Positions 7,008-16,478 of a stretch of DNA of 64,000 bases are shown one piece after another. The stretch is from CBDCYN01 sp965224205. Its GTDB lineage: Bacteria; Planctomycetota; Phycisphaerae; Phycisphaerales; Phycisphaeraceae. The notes beneath the pieces are model-generated. The model was not told the DNA's origin. It did no database searches and was given only the letters and a program-made list of their open reading frames with translations. The DNA lies in assembly GCA_965224205.1 (NCBI GenBank), contig CBDCYN010000027.1, forward strand, positions 1-64,000, in the 5' to 3' direction. Within the stretch, counting starts at the first letter, position 1; every line of letters begins with the position of its first letter. Position numbers and translations under genes: made by a program.

Positions 7008-9302
7008 TTAGGAATAGACCTCTTCGGCTTGCTTGGACGTCATCGGGCTGGCCGCCCCGTTCCTCTGGCGGTAGCGGTCGAACGCGGCGTAATTCTTGCG
7101 GAAGTACCCACCAGCACTGGAGCGGACCCCGTTGAGGACGATCCCTAAGACATCGGCCCGCTGGCCGTCGAGCTGACGGAGCACCCGCGTGATCATCCCC
7201 CGCATGTCGGAGATCGCCCGGACCACGACCGCCACGGCGTCGACCTGTTTAGCCAGCAGGCACGACTCGGATGTCAGCAGTGCCGGCGGGGCATCGATCA
7301 GGATCAGGTCGTAATGACGCGTGAGCTGACTGAGCATCTCACGGAAAGGTCCGCTCTCGAGCAGCTCGGGGGCGGCCTTGTCGATACGGCCGATGGGCAG
7401 GACGCTTAGGCCCGGTTGGTCGGTGCTCACGACCGCTGCGTCGAACCGCGCTGCCCCGGTGAGCACGTCGGTGAGGCCGGGGTCGATCCCGATATGGAAC
7501 AGCCGGTGCACCGCCGGCTGACGCAGGTTCGCGTCGAGTACCAGGACCCGCCGGCCCATAATTGCTAGGCTCATCGCCAGGTTCTGCGTCACGACAGAAG
7601 CCCCGCCCTGGGCCTGGGGCGAGACGACCATGAGGGTCTTGTACCCGCGCCGGTCCATGTGCGAGAGGATCGAGGTGCGTACCTGACGGAACGCCTCGGC
7701 GATCAGCCCGGTGGGGTCAGCTTGGACGATCTCCTCGATCTGGGACGGGCCGGAGGGGACGTCATCGGCATCGGGCAGGACACCGAGGATCTTGGTCGAC
7801 GCCACGTGGGCCAGGTCCGCGGGGCTCTTGACCCGCTGGTCGAGGACCTCTTGGAGGAACACGATGCCGGTGACCAGCCCGGTGATCATGAACACACTCA
7901 CGGGGATGATGACCAGCGGCTTGGGGAAGCTCATCTCCGCCTCGGTGGCCTGGGAGACGAGCTGGACCTCGGCGCTGTCGTCACGCTTGTCGCGGATCGT
8001 GGCGCCGGCGAGCATCTCGACCGCTCGGTCGCGGCGCTCGGTTTCGGCTTGGCGGCGCTCCTGCATGGATTCGTACTCTTCGAGGACCAGGCTCACGTCA
8101 CGCATCTTGGCGCGGTCGAGGTCCAGCTGCTCGCTGATGGTCGCCAGCTGGGCCTGGAGGCCGTCAACTGCCTTCTTGGCCTGCTCGATCTGCACCGCCT
8201 GGCGCTCGCGTAAGAGACGGTCGATCTCTTCGTTTTTCTCTTGTTCGACCGACAGGGCCAGCAGGTCGATCTCACGGACCGACCGATGGGAATCGCCGAA
8301 GCGTTCGAGGTAGACCCGGCGTTGCTCGCGTAGGCTGCGCAGCCGCTCTTCACGGGTGGCGACGGCAGGGTCGGCTTCGACCTCGACCATCTCATCGGGG
8401 CTGGGGGTGTAGGTGCCGCGTTGCTGGGCCTCGAGCAGGCCGTTGTAACGCTCGGTAGCGGATTGGAGAGACAGCTCGACCTGGGCCTTGAGCTCGGCGT
8501 GGCGCCGGTAGGTCAGCGACGCTTCGTGGTCTTGGGCGCGGAGGTTGGGCAGGTCGTGTTCGATGGCGAACTGCTTGATCTGCTCGTCGATCTGTCGGAT
8601 GTTCTCTTCGGCCTGGCGGCGTTCGGATGTGAACGTGCGTCGCATGCTGTGCGAGCCGCGTTTGGATTCCGCATCGAGTTGGTCGAGGAAGACCTCCAGC
8701 ACGGCGCTGAGGATGATCTGCGGGTCGTCGCGATTGCCGGTGGTGAACGAGACCTCGATGAGCGTCGAGCCCTTGATCGGATTGGCGGCCAGCTGCCTGC
8801 TGAGCTTCTTGCGCGCCTCGAAGTTGTCCAGGGTCTCGGCCTGGCCGTCATCGAGCAGAGACTGGAACCAGGCGGTCTGCCGCACGTCTGGACGCTCGAG
8901 CACCGCTCGGAGGACCTCGTCCCGCTCCATCCGCACGGCTTGGTTACGCATGAGTGCTTCGAGCTCGTCGAGCTTGGTCGAGCCGACGCCGGCGCCGGTC
9001 TGGGCGTTCTCGTACGGGTCGCGGATCCCGCCGGTGACCTGGATCAGCGATTTGGAAGTGAAGCCTGGCGAGAGCTGCCGCAGCGCCAACCACGCGACGA
9101 TGCCGATCAACAAACTGGCGACCACGGTGGCCGACAGCAAGACGATGTGCTGGCGGATTACCCGCATGGGCTCGACCGGCTTGAGCCGGCTGACCTCAGG
9201 GGCGGCGGTGGCCCCGTTGGCACGGACCGACGCGGCAACGGGCTTAGAACCCGACAGTGACTGAGACGATCTGGGGATGGGGGATATGGGACCGGATTTC
9301 AT
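7008..9302 (-). CDS. Wzz/BY-kinase fusion, exopolysaccharide chain-length regulator with degenerate P-loop
   Basis: This 764-residue protein has a Wzz domain with a transmembrane helix at about 52-75, a long coiled-coil region (about 220-450), a second helix at about 461-483, and a C-terminal BY-kinase/ParA-like domain. Walker A' (VLVLDAN, 586-592) and Walker B (LILIDAPP, 666-673) are intact. The Walker A loop reads SPQAQGGASVVTQNLA (561-576), where the family has GEGKST, so the nucleotide-binding Lys is Ala. The tail has tyrosines (733-744 and 763), as in autophosphorylated BY-kinases. Such proteins normally control polysaccharide polymer length at the inner membrane. Its start overlaps the stop of the upstream TPR gene by 4 bp, so the two are translationally coupled. 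Confidence 0.9.
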   Translation of the reverse strand: MKSGPISPIPRSSQSLSGSKPVAASVRANGATAAPEVSRLKPVEPMRVIRQHIVLLSATVVASLLIGIVAWLALRQLSPGFTSKSLIQVTGGIRDPYENAQTGAGVGSTKLDELEALMRNQAVRMERDEVLRAVLERPDVRQTAWFQSLLDDGQAETLDNFEARKKLSRQLAANPIKGSTLIEVSFTTGNRDDPQIILSAVLEVFLDQLDAESKRGSHSMRRTFTSERRQAEENIRQIDEQIKQFAIEHDLPNLRAQDHEASLTYRRHAELKAQVELSLQSATERYNGLLEAQQRGTYTPSPDEMVEVEADPAVATREERLRSLREQRRVYLERFGDSHRSVREIDLLALSVEQEKNEEIDRLLRERQAVQIEQAKKAVDGLQAQLATISEQLDLDRAKMRDVSLVLEEYESMQERRQAETERRDRAVEMLAGATIRDKRDDSAEVQLVSQATEAEMSFPKPLVIIPVSVFMITGLVTGIVFLQEVLDQRVKSPADLAHVASTKILGVLPDADDVPSGPSQIEEIVQADPTGLIAEAFRQVRTSILSHMDRRGYKTLMVVSPQAQGGASVVTQNLAMSLAIMGRRVLVLDANLRQPAVHRLFHIGIDPGLTDVLTGAARFDAAVVSTDQPGLSVLPIGRIDKAAPELLESGPFREMLSQLTRHYDLILIDAPPALLTSESCLLAKQVDAVAVVVRAISDMRGMITRVLRQLDGQRADVLGIVLNGVRSSAGGYFRKNYAAFDRYRQRNGAASPMTSKQAEEVYS

Positions 9303-12300
9303 TGGAGTTCCTCGCTTGCGTGTATGAGCTGTTCGAGTCGTTTATTTGCTGCCAGCAGGATCTGCTGATCATTGGCCTGCTGGGCGAGCTGTTGGGCCTG
9401 GTTGAGCATGAGTTCTGCGCTTTGGCTTTCGCCGCGGTGCAGGAGGATTTCGGCGAGATGGTAGCTGTTGACCGCCGACGGGCGGATCCTGGCGCTACGC
9501 CGCAGCGCCGCTAACCCCTGCTCGACATGGCCGTTCTTGAATAGGGCCCAGCCAAGGGTATCGAGCACGAGGGGGTTATCCGGGGCGATCTGAGCAGCCC
9601 GCCTGGCCAGCGGCAACGCCTCGCCGGGTTGATCGGCGTATTCGGTCAGGAAGTCCGCTGCGTTGTTGAGGATCATCAGGTCATCGGGGTGACGCTTAAC
9701 CGCTGTTTGATACGCCACGAGCGTCTCATCGTGGCGTCCCTCATAATACAATAATAAGGCGGCGATCCGGTCGTGGTCCAGTTTCAGCTCAGAGCTGTCG
9801 TCCACCTTGGACGAGACCCGGTCCATCCACCACCGGGCGAGTTTGTAGTCCTTATTGCTCATATGGAACTCCGCCAGGGCCAGCTCGATCAGCCCATCGG
9901 AGGTTTCCTGGGCCAGCTGCAGCAGCAGGGCGCGGGTCTTTTCCTCGCCCCATGCGGCGATCATCTTCTCCCGGACCAGAACCACTTCGTTAAGAGTCTG
10001 ACTCGACCGTACCGCGGCGGTGAAGGCGGCTTCGGTTTGTGAAGGGTCCGTCGGGTTGATCTCGGCTAGCGCCCGGCCCCTCATCGCTTTGAGCAGCGGC
10101 TGATCCGAGACCAAGTCGTTGTGCTGTTCGAGCACAGCCAGGGCCTCTCGGGCCAAACCCACCTGCAGCTGGGTATCGACCAGATCCAGCAGGTTCCGAC
10201 TTGTGGGGGCCAACTTGAACGTGAGCCGGAGTTTCTCCAGCGCCGTGTCGGTGTCTTGTGCGCGGATCGCCAGGTCGGCTTGCATCCGCGGCCAGAAGGG
10301 ATCGCTGGGAAACTGCTGGGCGGAGTCTTCAAGGAGCTTGCGGAGCGACGTGGGCTGATCGTTCTCTTGGTAGAGCTGGGCCAGGCGCCTGCGGATACCC
10401 CTGCTACGCGGGTTGCGTTCGAGCACGGTCCGCAGGACCGCTACGGCCTGACCCGTGTCGCCGCGACGGGCGTAGAGATTGGCCAGGAGGTGGTGAGCCG
10501 CGGTCAGCTCCGGGTCAAGCTCGAGGCTCTGGTTGAGGTCATCAATCACCGCCGGTTCCTGGGTGGGGTCGGGGTATCGCAGCTCGGCGCGGCGGTAATA
10601 CAGCTTGGCCCGCAGCGGCGCCATCTCGATGGCCCGGTCGAGTATCTTCAGGGCCTGGGCGTCGTACCCTTCGCTCTGAGCGATGGCCGCCCGCAGCAGC
10701 AGGACGGTTTCATTCTCGCCGTGCGCCTCGACCAGGTCGTCGAGAGCCTGCTTGGCCTCGTCCCAACGGGCGGCCTGGTGGAGGCTGTCCACGTACCGCA
10801 GACCAATATTGATCTCGCTGGGGAACGCCCCCCATAGGTCCGCGTACTGCTTGGCGGCCTGATCGAACTGCTGGTTCTTGAACTGCATGTCCGCGAGGGT
10901 GCGGCTGGCCATGCGGACCTGGGGGTCTTCGATCGTGATCGCCTGGCGCAGCGCAGCCGAGGCCTGGTCCCGCAGGCCGATGGACATGAGGTAATCGGCC
11001 AGTGTCAGCCAGGCTTTCTCATCGACCTGGTCCCCCATTTGATTGACGTGGCTCTGGATCAGCTGCCGGCCGCCTTCTGGGTCGCCCTGAGCGGCCCGCA
11101 GCTTGGCGGCGATCGCGATGGTTTCAAGCCCCACTGTGTCGCTTTGCAGCAGCGGATCAAGGGTCTGCGTCGCTTCGTCCAGCTGCCCCGCCGAGGCCAA
11201 GAGCATCGCCAGGTTGCGGCGGTTGTTGGCGTCGTTGGGGTCGATCTTGACCACGGTCTGGGCGTGATCAAGGGCCGCGGTGAGGTTACCGTGGGCGGAT
11301 TCGTAACGCAGGTACTGGGCCCGCAGCTGTCGGCTGTTGGGAGCGAACGTCACCGCGTTCCGCAGCGCTTCGAGCGCCTGGTCGTGACGGCCCAACTTCT
11401 CACACATTTTCGCCAGACCACGTAGGGCGGCCACGTCATTGGGTCGGTACTCCAGGGCTTGGGCATAGGACGCGGCGGCGGCGTCATACAACGAAGCCTT
11501 GTCCTGGGCGTCGGCCAGCAGGCGCCAGCCGTCGGAAAAAATCGGTCGCTGATCCAAGCCGTGTCGGAAGCTGTCGATGGCTCTCTGATAGTCCCCTTGC
11601 CGGCTGGCTAACCGGCCGTAGTAGAACATCCCGTCGGCGGCGTCGGCGTTGATCGCGGCGGCTTGGTTGGCCAGTGTTTGGGCCTGGTCCCAGTCCTTGT
11701 CCCGCAGCGCTGACTCGAAACGGGCCTCGATGACCGTGGGGTTCTGAGGGTCTTGTTTCACCGCCCGGGCCAGCTCGGCGCGGGCCTGCTCGTCTCGGCC
11801 CATGCGCCGCAAGAGCTGGTAGCGCCGCACGGGGTCGTTTTGTTGATCCAGCAGCTCTTCGAGCAGCTCGCCCTGATCGGTGCCGCTTTGGACGTAGCGG
11901 TCGAGCACGTCGAGGGCGTCTTCATTGGCGCCGGCTTGGCGGGCGGTTTCGATGTAAGCGTTCGCCTGGCTGGGGTCGTCGACCCCCATCCGTAACAGCT
12001 GCATCAGGGCGGTGAGGTCGGTAGGGTCTTCCTGGAACCGGTCCTCGAGCAGCTGGATCGCCCTGGGCCGTTGCCCGGCCGCGAGATAAAACCGCGCCAG
12101 CTGGGGCAGCAGCTCGGGGTTCTGTTGAGGGTCGAGGCGTTGGTAGATCTCGATGGCTTCGTCGATCCGGCCGGTCATGGCCAGGAGCTGGGCCTGGTAG
12201 GTGACGGCGCGCATGTCGCCGGGGTCGGCTTCAAGCCACTCCGCCAGGAGTTGACGCGCCAGATCGAATTCCCGCAGGCTCAGGTAAAGACGCGCCAGGT

Positions 12301-13774
12301 TCTGCCGGGCGGTAGGGTGTCGGGGCGCTAGCCGCAGGACCTTCTCAAGGCGCTCTACCGCGGCGCCGGGCTGGCCGAGGCGTTGCCAGACCTTGGCCGA
12401 CAACATCAGGGCGTGGCTGTTGGCGTCTGCGAGCTGGCTGTTGGCGCGTTCGAGGTGCTTGGAGGCCGCCCGCCAATCGCCCTTGAGGATGGCGATTTTT
12501 CCATGGCGCAGTTCGATCTCACCGTTCTCGCTGCGGCCCGCGCCCACCTCCTGGACCAGGGCTTGAGCTTCGGCGATTTTCTGATCACGTTTGTCGGCTT
12601 CGGCCCGCTCAGCCTCGGCCAGCAAGAGATCGATATGGTGCAGGGCGGCGGTGACCCGCATGCCCTCGGCCATGAAGGCCTCGAACGCTTCGGTCTGGGC
12701 CTGGAGGTCGTAGGCCTGCTTGTACACCGCGGAGGCTTCCTCGAGGTGGCCCTGCGTCTGGAGGACCCGTCCCAGCTGGATCATCAACGAGCGGCTATCA
12801 GGGTTGGCTTCAAGCCCGGCTTGGAGGATCTTCTGGGCCCGTGATAGTTGGGCGGCCGCCTGCTCTTGCCGCAGACCGGCGGGGGCGTCGGGCGGCTGAG
12901 CGGGCCCGACTTGGGGCAGGAGGGTCGAGCACTGCAAGAGCATCTGAACGTCGCTGGGGTTGTCGATAATCTGCTGCTCGAGGCTTCGTGCTAGCTGCGT
13001 GACCTCGGGGCTGTCGCCTTTTTTGAGCTGTAACAGGATCACAAGCAGATCGATTTTGCGCTGGGGGTCATCGGGCTGGGCCTCCAAGGAGGCGCGGGCC
13101 AATCGCTCGGCCTCCTGGCGGTGGCGCTGCGACAGCCGGGGGTCGTTGCCGGGCTGATCGAGCAGCTGGGCTTCCCAGACGTGCCATCGGGCAAGGTGGT
13201 AGAGCACCTGACGGTTCTCGGGGTGGTGTTCCAAGGCCTGCTCAAGGTCTTCGCGGGCTTGGAGACGCTGCTCAGGGGTTAGGTCATACCGTGAGACGCG
13301 GTGGACCTGGGCGATCCCGCGGTACCGCTTGGCCAGGGCGTGGTCGGGGCGGGTTCTTAGCGTGGCCTGGCAGCGATCGAGCATCGTGTCCCAGCTGTTG
13401 AATTTCATCCACAGCTGCATCAGGCGCTCGAAGTGGTCTTCGTTATCTGGGTTTTGGGTGACCAGCTCGTTTAAGAATTGTTGCTGAAAACCCAGGTATT
13501 TTTGGGCCAGACGGGTGTCGGAGGTGTGGACCTGATCGACCGCGTCGATGTACCGCAGCATCAGGACCGGATCGGTTTGCTTGCTCTTGAGCGCCCGGCC
13601 GTACTGCTCGATCGCTTTGGCGACCTGCCCCTGATCGAGGTAGCGGTCCCCGCGATCCAGCAGCTGAGCGACGCTGGGCCGCCGCAGGTACACCCCGATC
13701 CCTACAACGCTGGTGACCGCCACCAGGACTACGATAAGGATCACCACGAATTTCGTATTGACACGGTCGGCCAT
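9299..13774 (-). CDS. giant TPR-repeat protein of the exosortase/exopolysaccharide cluster
   Basis: A protein of about 1,491 residues with an N-terminal transmembrane helix (FVVILIVVLVAVTSVVGIGV) followed almost entirely by TPR repeats (for example LLDRGDRYLDQGQVAKAIEQY, ARFYLAAGQRPRAIQLLEDR, LGWALFKNGHVEQGLAALRR). It resembles the long TPR proteins (PrsT-like) encoded with exosortases and EPS genes, thought to act as periplasmic scaffolds. ATG at 13774 is preferred to TTG at 13789 because GGAG lies 9 nt upstream. It follows the exosortase gene by about 30 bp and overlaps the Wzz/BY-kinase gene, so it is in the same operon. Confidence 0.9.
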   Translation of the reverse strand: MADRVNTKFVVILIVVLVAVTSVVGIGVYLRRPSVAQLLDRGDRYLDQGQVAKAIEQYGRALKSKQTDPVLMLRYIDAVDQVHTSDTRLAQKYLGFQQQFLNELVTQNPDNEDHFERLMQLWMKFNSWDTMLDRCQATLRTRPDHALAKRYRGIAQVHRVSRYDLTPEQRLQAREDLEQALEHHPENRQVLYHLARWHVWEAQLLDQPGNDPRLSQRHRQEAERLARASLEAQPDDPQRKIDLLVILLQLKKGDSPEVTQLARSLEQQIIDNPSDVQMLLQCSTLLPQVGPAQPPDAPAGLRQEQAAAQLSRAQKILQAGLEANPDSRSLMIQLGRVLQTQGHLEEASAVYKQAYDLQAQTEAFEAFMAEGMRVTAALHHIDLLLAEAERAEADKRDQKIAEAQALVQEVGAGRSENGEIELRHGKIAILKGDWRAASKHLERANSQLADANSHALMLSAKVWQRLGQPGAAVERLEKVLRLAPRHPTARQNLARLYLSLREFDLARQLLAEWLEADPGDMRAVTYQAQLLAMTGRIDEAIEIYQRLDPQQNPELLPQLARFYLAAGQRPRAIQLLEDRFQEDPTDLTALMQLLRMGVDDPSQANAYIETARQAGANEDALDVLDRYVQSGTDQGELLEELLDQQNDPVRRYQLLRRMGRDEQARAELARAVKQDPQNPTVIEARFESALRDKDWDQAQTLANQAAAINADAADGMFYYGRLASRQGDYQRAIDSFRHGLDQRPIFSDGWRLLADAQDKASLYDAAAASYAQALEYRPNDVAALRGLAKMCEKLGRHDQALEALRNAVTFAPNSRQLRAQYLRYESAHGNLTAALDHAQTVVKIDPNDANNRRNLAMLLASAGQLDEATQTLDPLLQSDTVGLETIAIAAKLRAAQGDPEGGRQLIQSHVNQMGDQVDEKAWLTLADYLMSIGLRDQASAALRQAITIEDPQVRMASRTLADMQFKNQQFDQAAKQYADLWGAFPSEINIGLRYVDSLHQAARWDEAKQALDDLVEAHGENETVLLLRAAIAQSEGYDAQALKILDRAIEMAPLRAKLYYRRAELRYPDPTQEPAVIDDLNQSLELDPELTAAHHLLANLYARRGDTGQAVAVLRTVLERNPRSRGIRRRLAQLYQENDQPTSLRKLLEDSAQQFPSDPFWPRMQADLAIRAQDTDTALEKLRLTFKLAPTSRNLLDLVDTQLQVGLAREALAVLEQHNDLVSDQPLLKAMRGRALAEINPTDPSQTEAAFTAAVRSSQTLNEVVLVREKMIAAWGEEKTRALLLQLAQETSDGLIELALAEFHMSNKDYKLARWWMDRVSSKVDDSSELKLDHDRIAALLLYYEGRHDETLVAYQTAVKRHPDDLMILNNAADFLTEYADQPGEALPLARRAAQIAPDNPLVLDTLGWALFKNGHVEQGLAALRRSARIRPSAVNSYHLAEILLHRGESQSAELMLNQAQQLAQQANDQQILLAANKRLEQLIHASEELQ

Positions 13775-13804
13775 GTTGAAGTGCTCCAATCTGCCCCGGA
13801 CGGC

Positions 13805-15844
13805 TTACGTTGCAGGGTCTTGATTTGATGGGTCCTGGGGGTCCTGTGGCGTCCCCTGGGTGACCTTCACCCAATCCGGCAAGCAGGCCATGATCTCGGG
13901 CATCATCGCGGATAGGAACGAGGACGCGTGGTCGGCGGCTTGCTGAGGGTCCTCGACTTCAAACACCCTCACCTCGATCTTGCAGTAATAGCTGTAACGG
14001 TCTCTGGGATCGAACCCGCGCCAACGCACCAGGTCGGGAGACCGCAGGTACTTGCCGTTGGCCGCGAAGAAATAGACCACGTTGTGGTAGCGCGACGGGG
14101 CGTTGGGGTGTGAGAAGGTAAACACCGTCGTGTCGAACCGGGTCCGCGGCAGGTAGACCCGGGCGGGCCCCAGCTTGCTGGGCGCGGACCAGCCGTTTTG
14201 TTCTTGATGGTATTGCGGCCCGGTCAGTGCCAGGTTCGCCCAAGTAGTCGATCCCCGCGCCCCACCGGCCACGAAGCAGCGATCGGGCACGTGGGGCACC
14301 GTATCGGGGGTCCCGGTGTAGTAGGCGGTGTGCAGCTCGACGTACGATCCGGGGACCCCTTCGGGCTGGGCGATATCGCGGTAGACCCGCGAGGTGTAGT
14401 CATGGGTGCCCAACGCCTCTTCTTCTTCGGCGCTCAGCCGCGGCCGCTCTTTGACCATTTCCCACGAGCCCACCCGTTCGGGCAACAGGTGGAAGCCTTT
14501 CCGCAACGGGATCGGCTCCTTGATCAAGATCGTCTGCGTGGCCTGGACCGTGGCATTGAGCCCGATTACCCCCATCAACAGCACCCCGGCGGTGATCCCC
14601 GTCGCGACGGGGCGCGGCCCCGCGTTCAGGACGGATTCTCCCGCCACGAGCTTGCGGACCCCCCAAGCGCTGATGATCAGCCCCACCAAACCAGCAACCG
14701 AAGACACGGCTGCCACCTCGCTGCTGAGGTGCCCGCCGAAGAGGGCCTCGGGGCGGTAGATGGCCAGGATCAAGCCGAACTCAATCCCGATCAGAGCGGT
14801 TAATAGGCCCCCGACGACCAAGCCGATGGCGATCCGGTCACCCATCTTCACCCAGGTCTTCAAGTCGCACGGCGCTGCCTGCCCGTGCTGGGGTGGCGAG
14901 ATACGCGTCGTTCTAGGCGGGTCGTCGCCACGGATCATAATTTGGTCGAGGACCCACCCGACCAACCAGAACAACCCGGCGGCGGGGATCAGCATCAAGA
15001 TCCCCACGAAGACGTGGAAATCCCCGCTGGCTAAGTCTTTTTTGAATATCGTCAGCAGCCCCAACGTGCTGACCCGGCCGACATTGACAGCCACCGCGAT
15101 CGGGACGGTCAGCGCCAGCATCAGCAACCGGTGCCACCACGGTCGCTGGACCAGGTACGCCATCGCCGTGCCCAGGGCGATGAACGCCATGAGCATCCGC
15201 AAGCCCGAGCAGGCTTCGGCGACGTTGAGCTTGTCCGAAACCAGCTGGCCGCCACGCATGAACCACAGCTCGATCGTCGAGCCTTCCACCGCCGCGTCGA
15301 TCCCGATCAGTTGCAGGACCACGGTCGACGACTTGGCCGCGATCAGCTGTAGGTACCAGGCGATCTGCTCCCAGTACCGGTCGGAGATCTTCACCGCCAG
15401 CGCCAGGTAGAGGATCGGGAACCACAAGATCCGCATCATCTTCGGGCCCAGCAGGAACAGCACCATCCCAAACAGAGACAGGATCATGCTGTACCCCTGG
15501 AGCATGTCGTTGCGCCCGGGGTAGATCCCCCACGCGAAGCAGAACATCCCAAGGATCAGCACCGGCAGCCCCGGCCAGTAGACTCGCGACGCAGTAGTGG
15601 CGATCCGGTCGGTATTCTGATAAACGAAATAGGCGCTGATCAACGGGACAATCAAAGCGTGAGACCAGTTGCCGCCCCACTCGTGGGTGGCGATACGGTA
15701 CATCCGGTAGATAAAGTGCCAGTGGAATGTGACAAACATCCCCGCCAGCGCAAGGATCAGCACCCACCCGTGACGGGGGATTAGGGGCCGGGCCAGTTGC
15801 GAGCCCGCAAGGCTAGGCGCGGAGGTGGTGGTCATGGATCCCAT
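13805..15844 (-). CDS. exosortase with C-terminal EpsI-like domain
   Basis: A 679-residue polytopic protein. The exosortase part (about residues 25-300) carries the transpeptidase-like triad: Cys212 in VAEACSGLRML, Arg257 in NVGRVSTLG and His277 in DFHVFVG. After more membrane helices there is an EpsI/DUF3485-like domain (about 440-660; LPERVGSWEMVKERPRLS, VELHTAYYTG, HVPDRCFVAGG). Exosortases cleave and re-attach PEP-CTERM proteins at the inner membrane. Candidate substrates in this window are encoded at 28332-29297 and 39668-40492. An alternative start is ATG 15835; neither has a strong ribosome binding site. Confidence 0.92.
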   Translation of the reverse strand: MGSMTTTSAPSLAGSQLARPLIPRHGWVLILALAGMFVTFHWHFIYRMYRIATHEWGGNWSHALIVPLISAYFVYQNTDRIATTASRVYWPGLPVLILGMFCFAWGIYPGRNDMLQGYSMILSLFGMVLFLLGPKMMRILWFPILYLALAVKISDRYWEQIAWYLQLIAAKSSTVVLQLIGIDAAVEGSTIELWFMRGGQLVSDKLNVAEACSGLRMLMAFIALGTAMAYLVQRPWWHRLLMLALTVPIAVAVNVGRVSTLGLLTIFKKDLASGDFHVFVGILMLIPAAGLFWLVGWVLDQIMIRGDDPPRTTRISPPQHGQAAPCDLKTWVKMGDRIAIGLVVGGLLTALIGIEFGLILAIYRPEALFGGHLSSEVAAVSSVAGLVGLIISAWGVRKLVAGESVLNAGPRPVATGITAGVLLMGVIGLNATVQATQTILIKEPIPLRKGFHLLPERVGSWEMVKERPRLSAEEEEALGTHDYTSRVYRDIAQPEGVPGSYVELHTAYYTGTPDTVPHVPDRCFVAGGARGSTTWANLALTGPQYHQEQNGWSAPSKLGPARVYLPRTRFDTTVFTFSHPNAPSRYHNVVYFFAANGKYLRSPDLVRWRGFDPRDRYSYYCKIEVRVFEVEDPQQAADHASSFLSAMMPEIMACLPDWVKVTQGTPQDPQDPSNQDPAT

Positions 15845-16478
15845 CGTTCATATTGATATTTATCTAAAATCCCTATGCTCCACACTTCGATCTCGTACGT
15901 CTCGACCGGTGTTCGGGTTCGACCTGACGCAGGCGAACCAAGACCAGCCCGCGAAAACCCGGTGCCCTGGGCGCTCCCTTTTGGATGTTAGGGCCTCGAG
16001 CGTCTATCCGCTTGATTTGGAACCGCTTGAGGCACCGCTATACTGCGGCATCGACCGTGGGGACCAGGTCAGCAGCCCGTCACGATCCACACCAGAGCTG
16101 TCGTTTATCCATAGACCGCAGATGCCCGTCAGGGGGCACCCAAGCGCCGTCTTGCTTGAAGATGTCATGGACCCCCGGTTAACGCTCATAGGCACAGGGG
16201 GTCGCGACGCTGTCTCGTCCTTGAGGGGGATCTGGAAACACCGCGTTCTAAATTCTACACCGATCGGATGTTATTCTACCTACCGCGGCACGGATTTTCC
16301 GATCCCCGGGTTCTTTCAGGGTCGAAAGAATCGCCTCTCCACCCATGGGGTCCCCGTCCATTCTACTGCATTCACCGTTCCGATCACCGCGGCGCCCGTG
16401 TTAGAACCGCGTTAGTCGGCCAACTTACGATGAGGTGGCCCCGATACGCGATACGCGTGGCGGATTTCTCCTGTCTCC
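15845..16478. other. intergenic region, no gene recognised
   Basis: This gap within the EPS cluster separates the exosortase gene from the export-protein gene. Plus-strand frames here (for example 15825-16415) have no recognisable domain. It is long enough to hold a separate promoter for the exosortase-TPR-kinase operon; none was identified. Confidence 0.45.

Noticed and set aside
7659..13157. Several long plus-strand frames opposite the Wzz and TPR genes
   Set aside because: High-GC antisense shadows; their translations are low-complexity and the minus-strand genes have clear domains.
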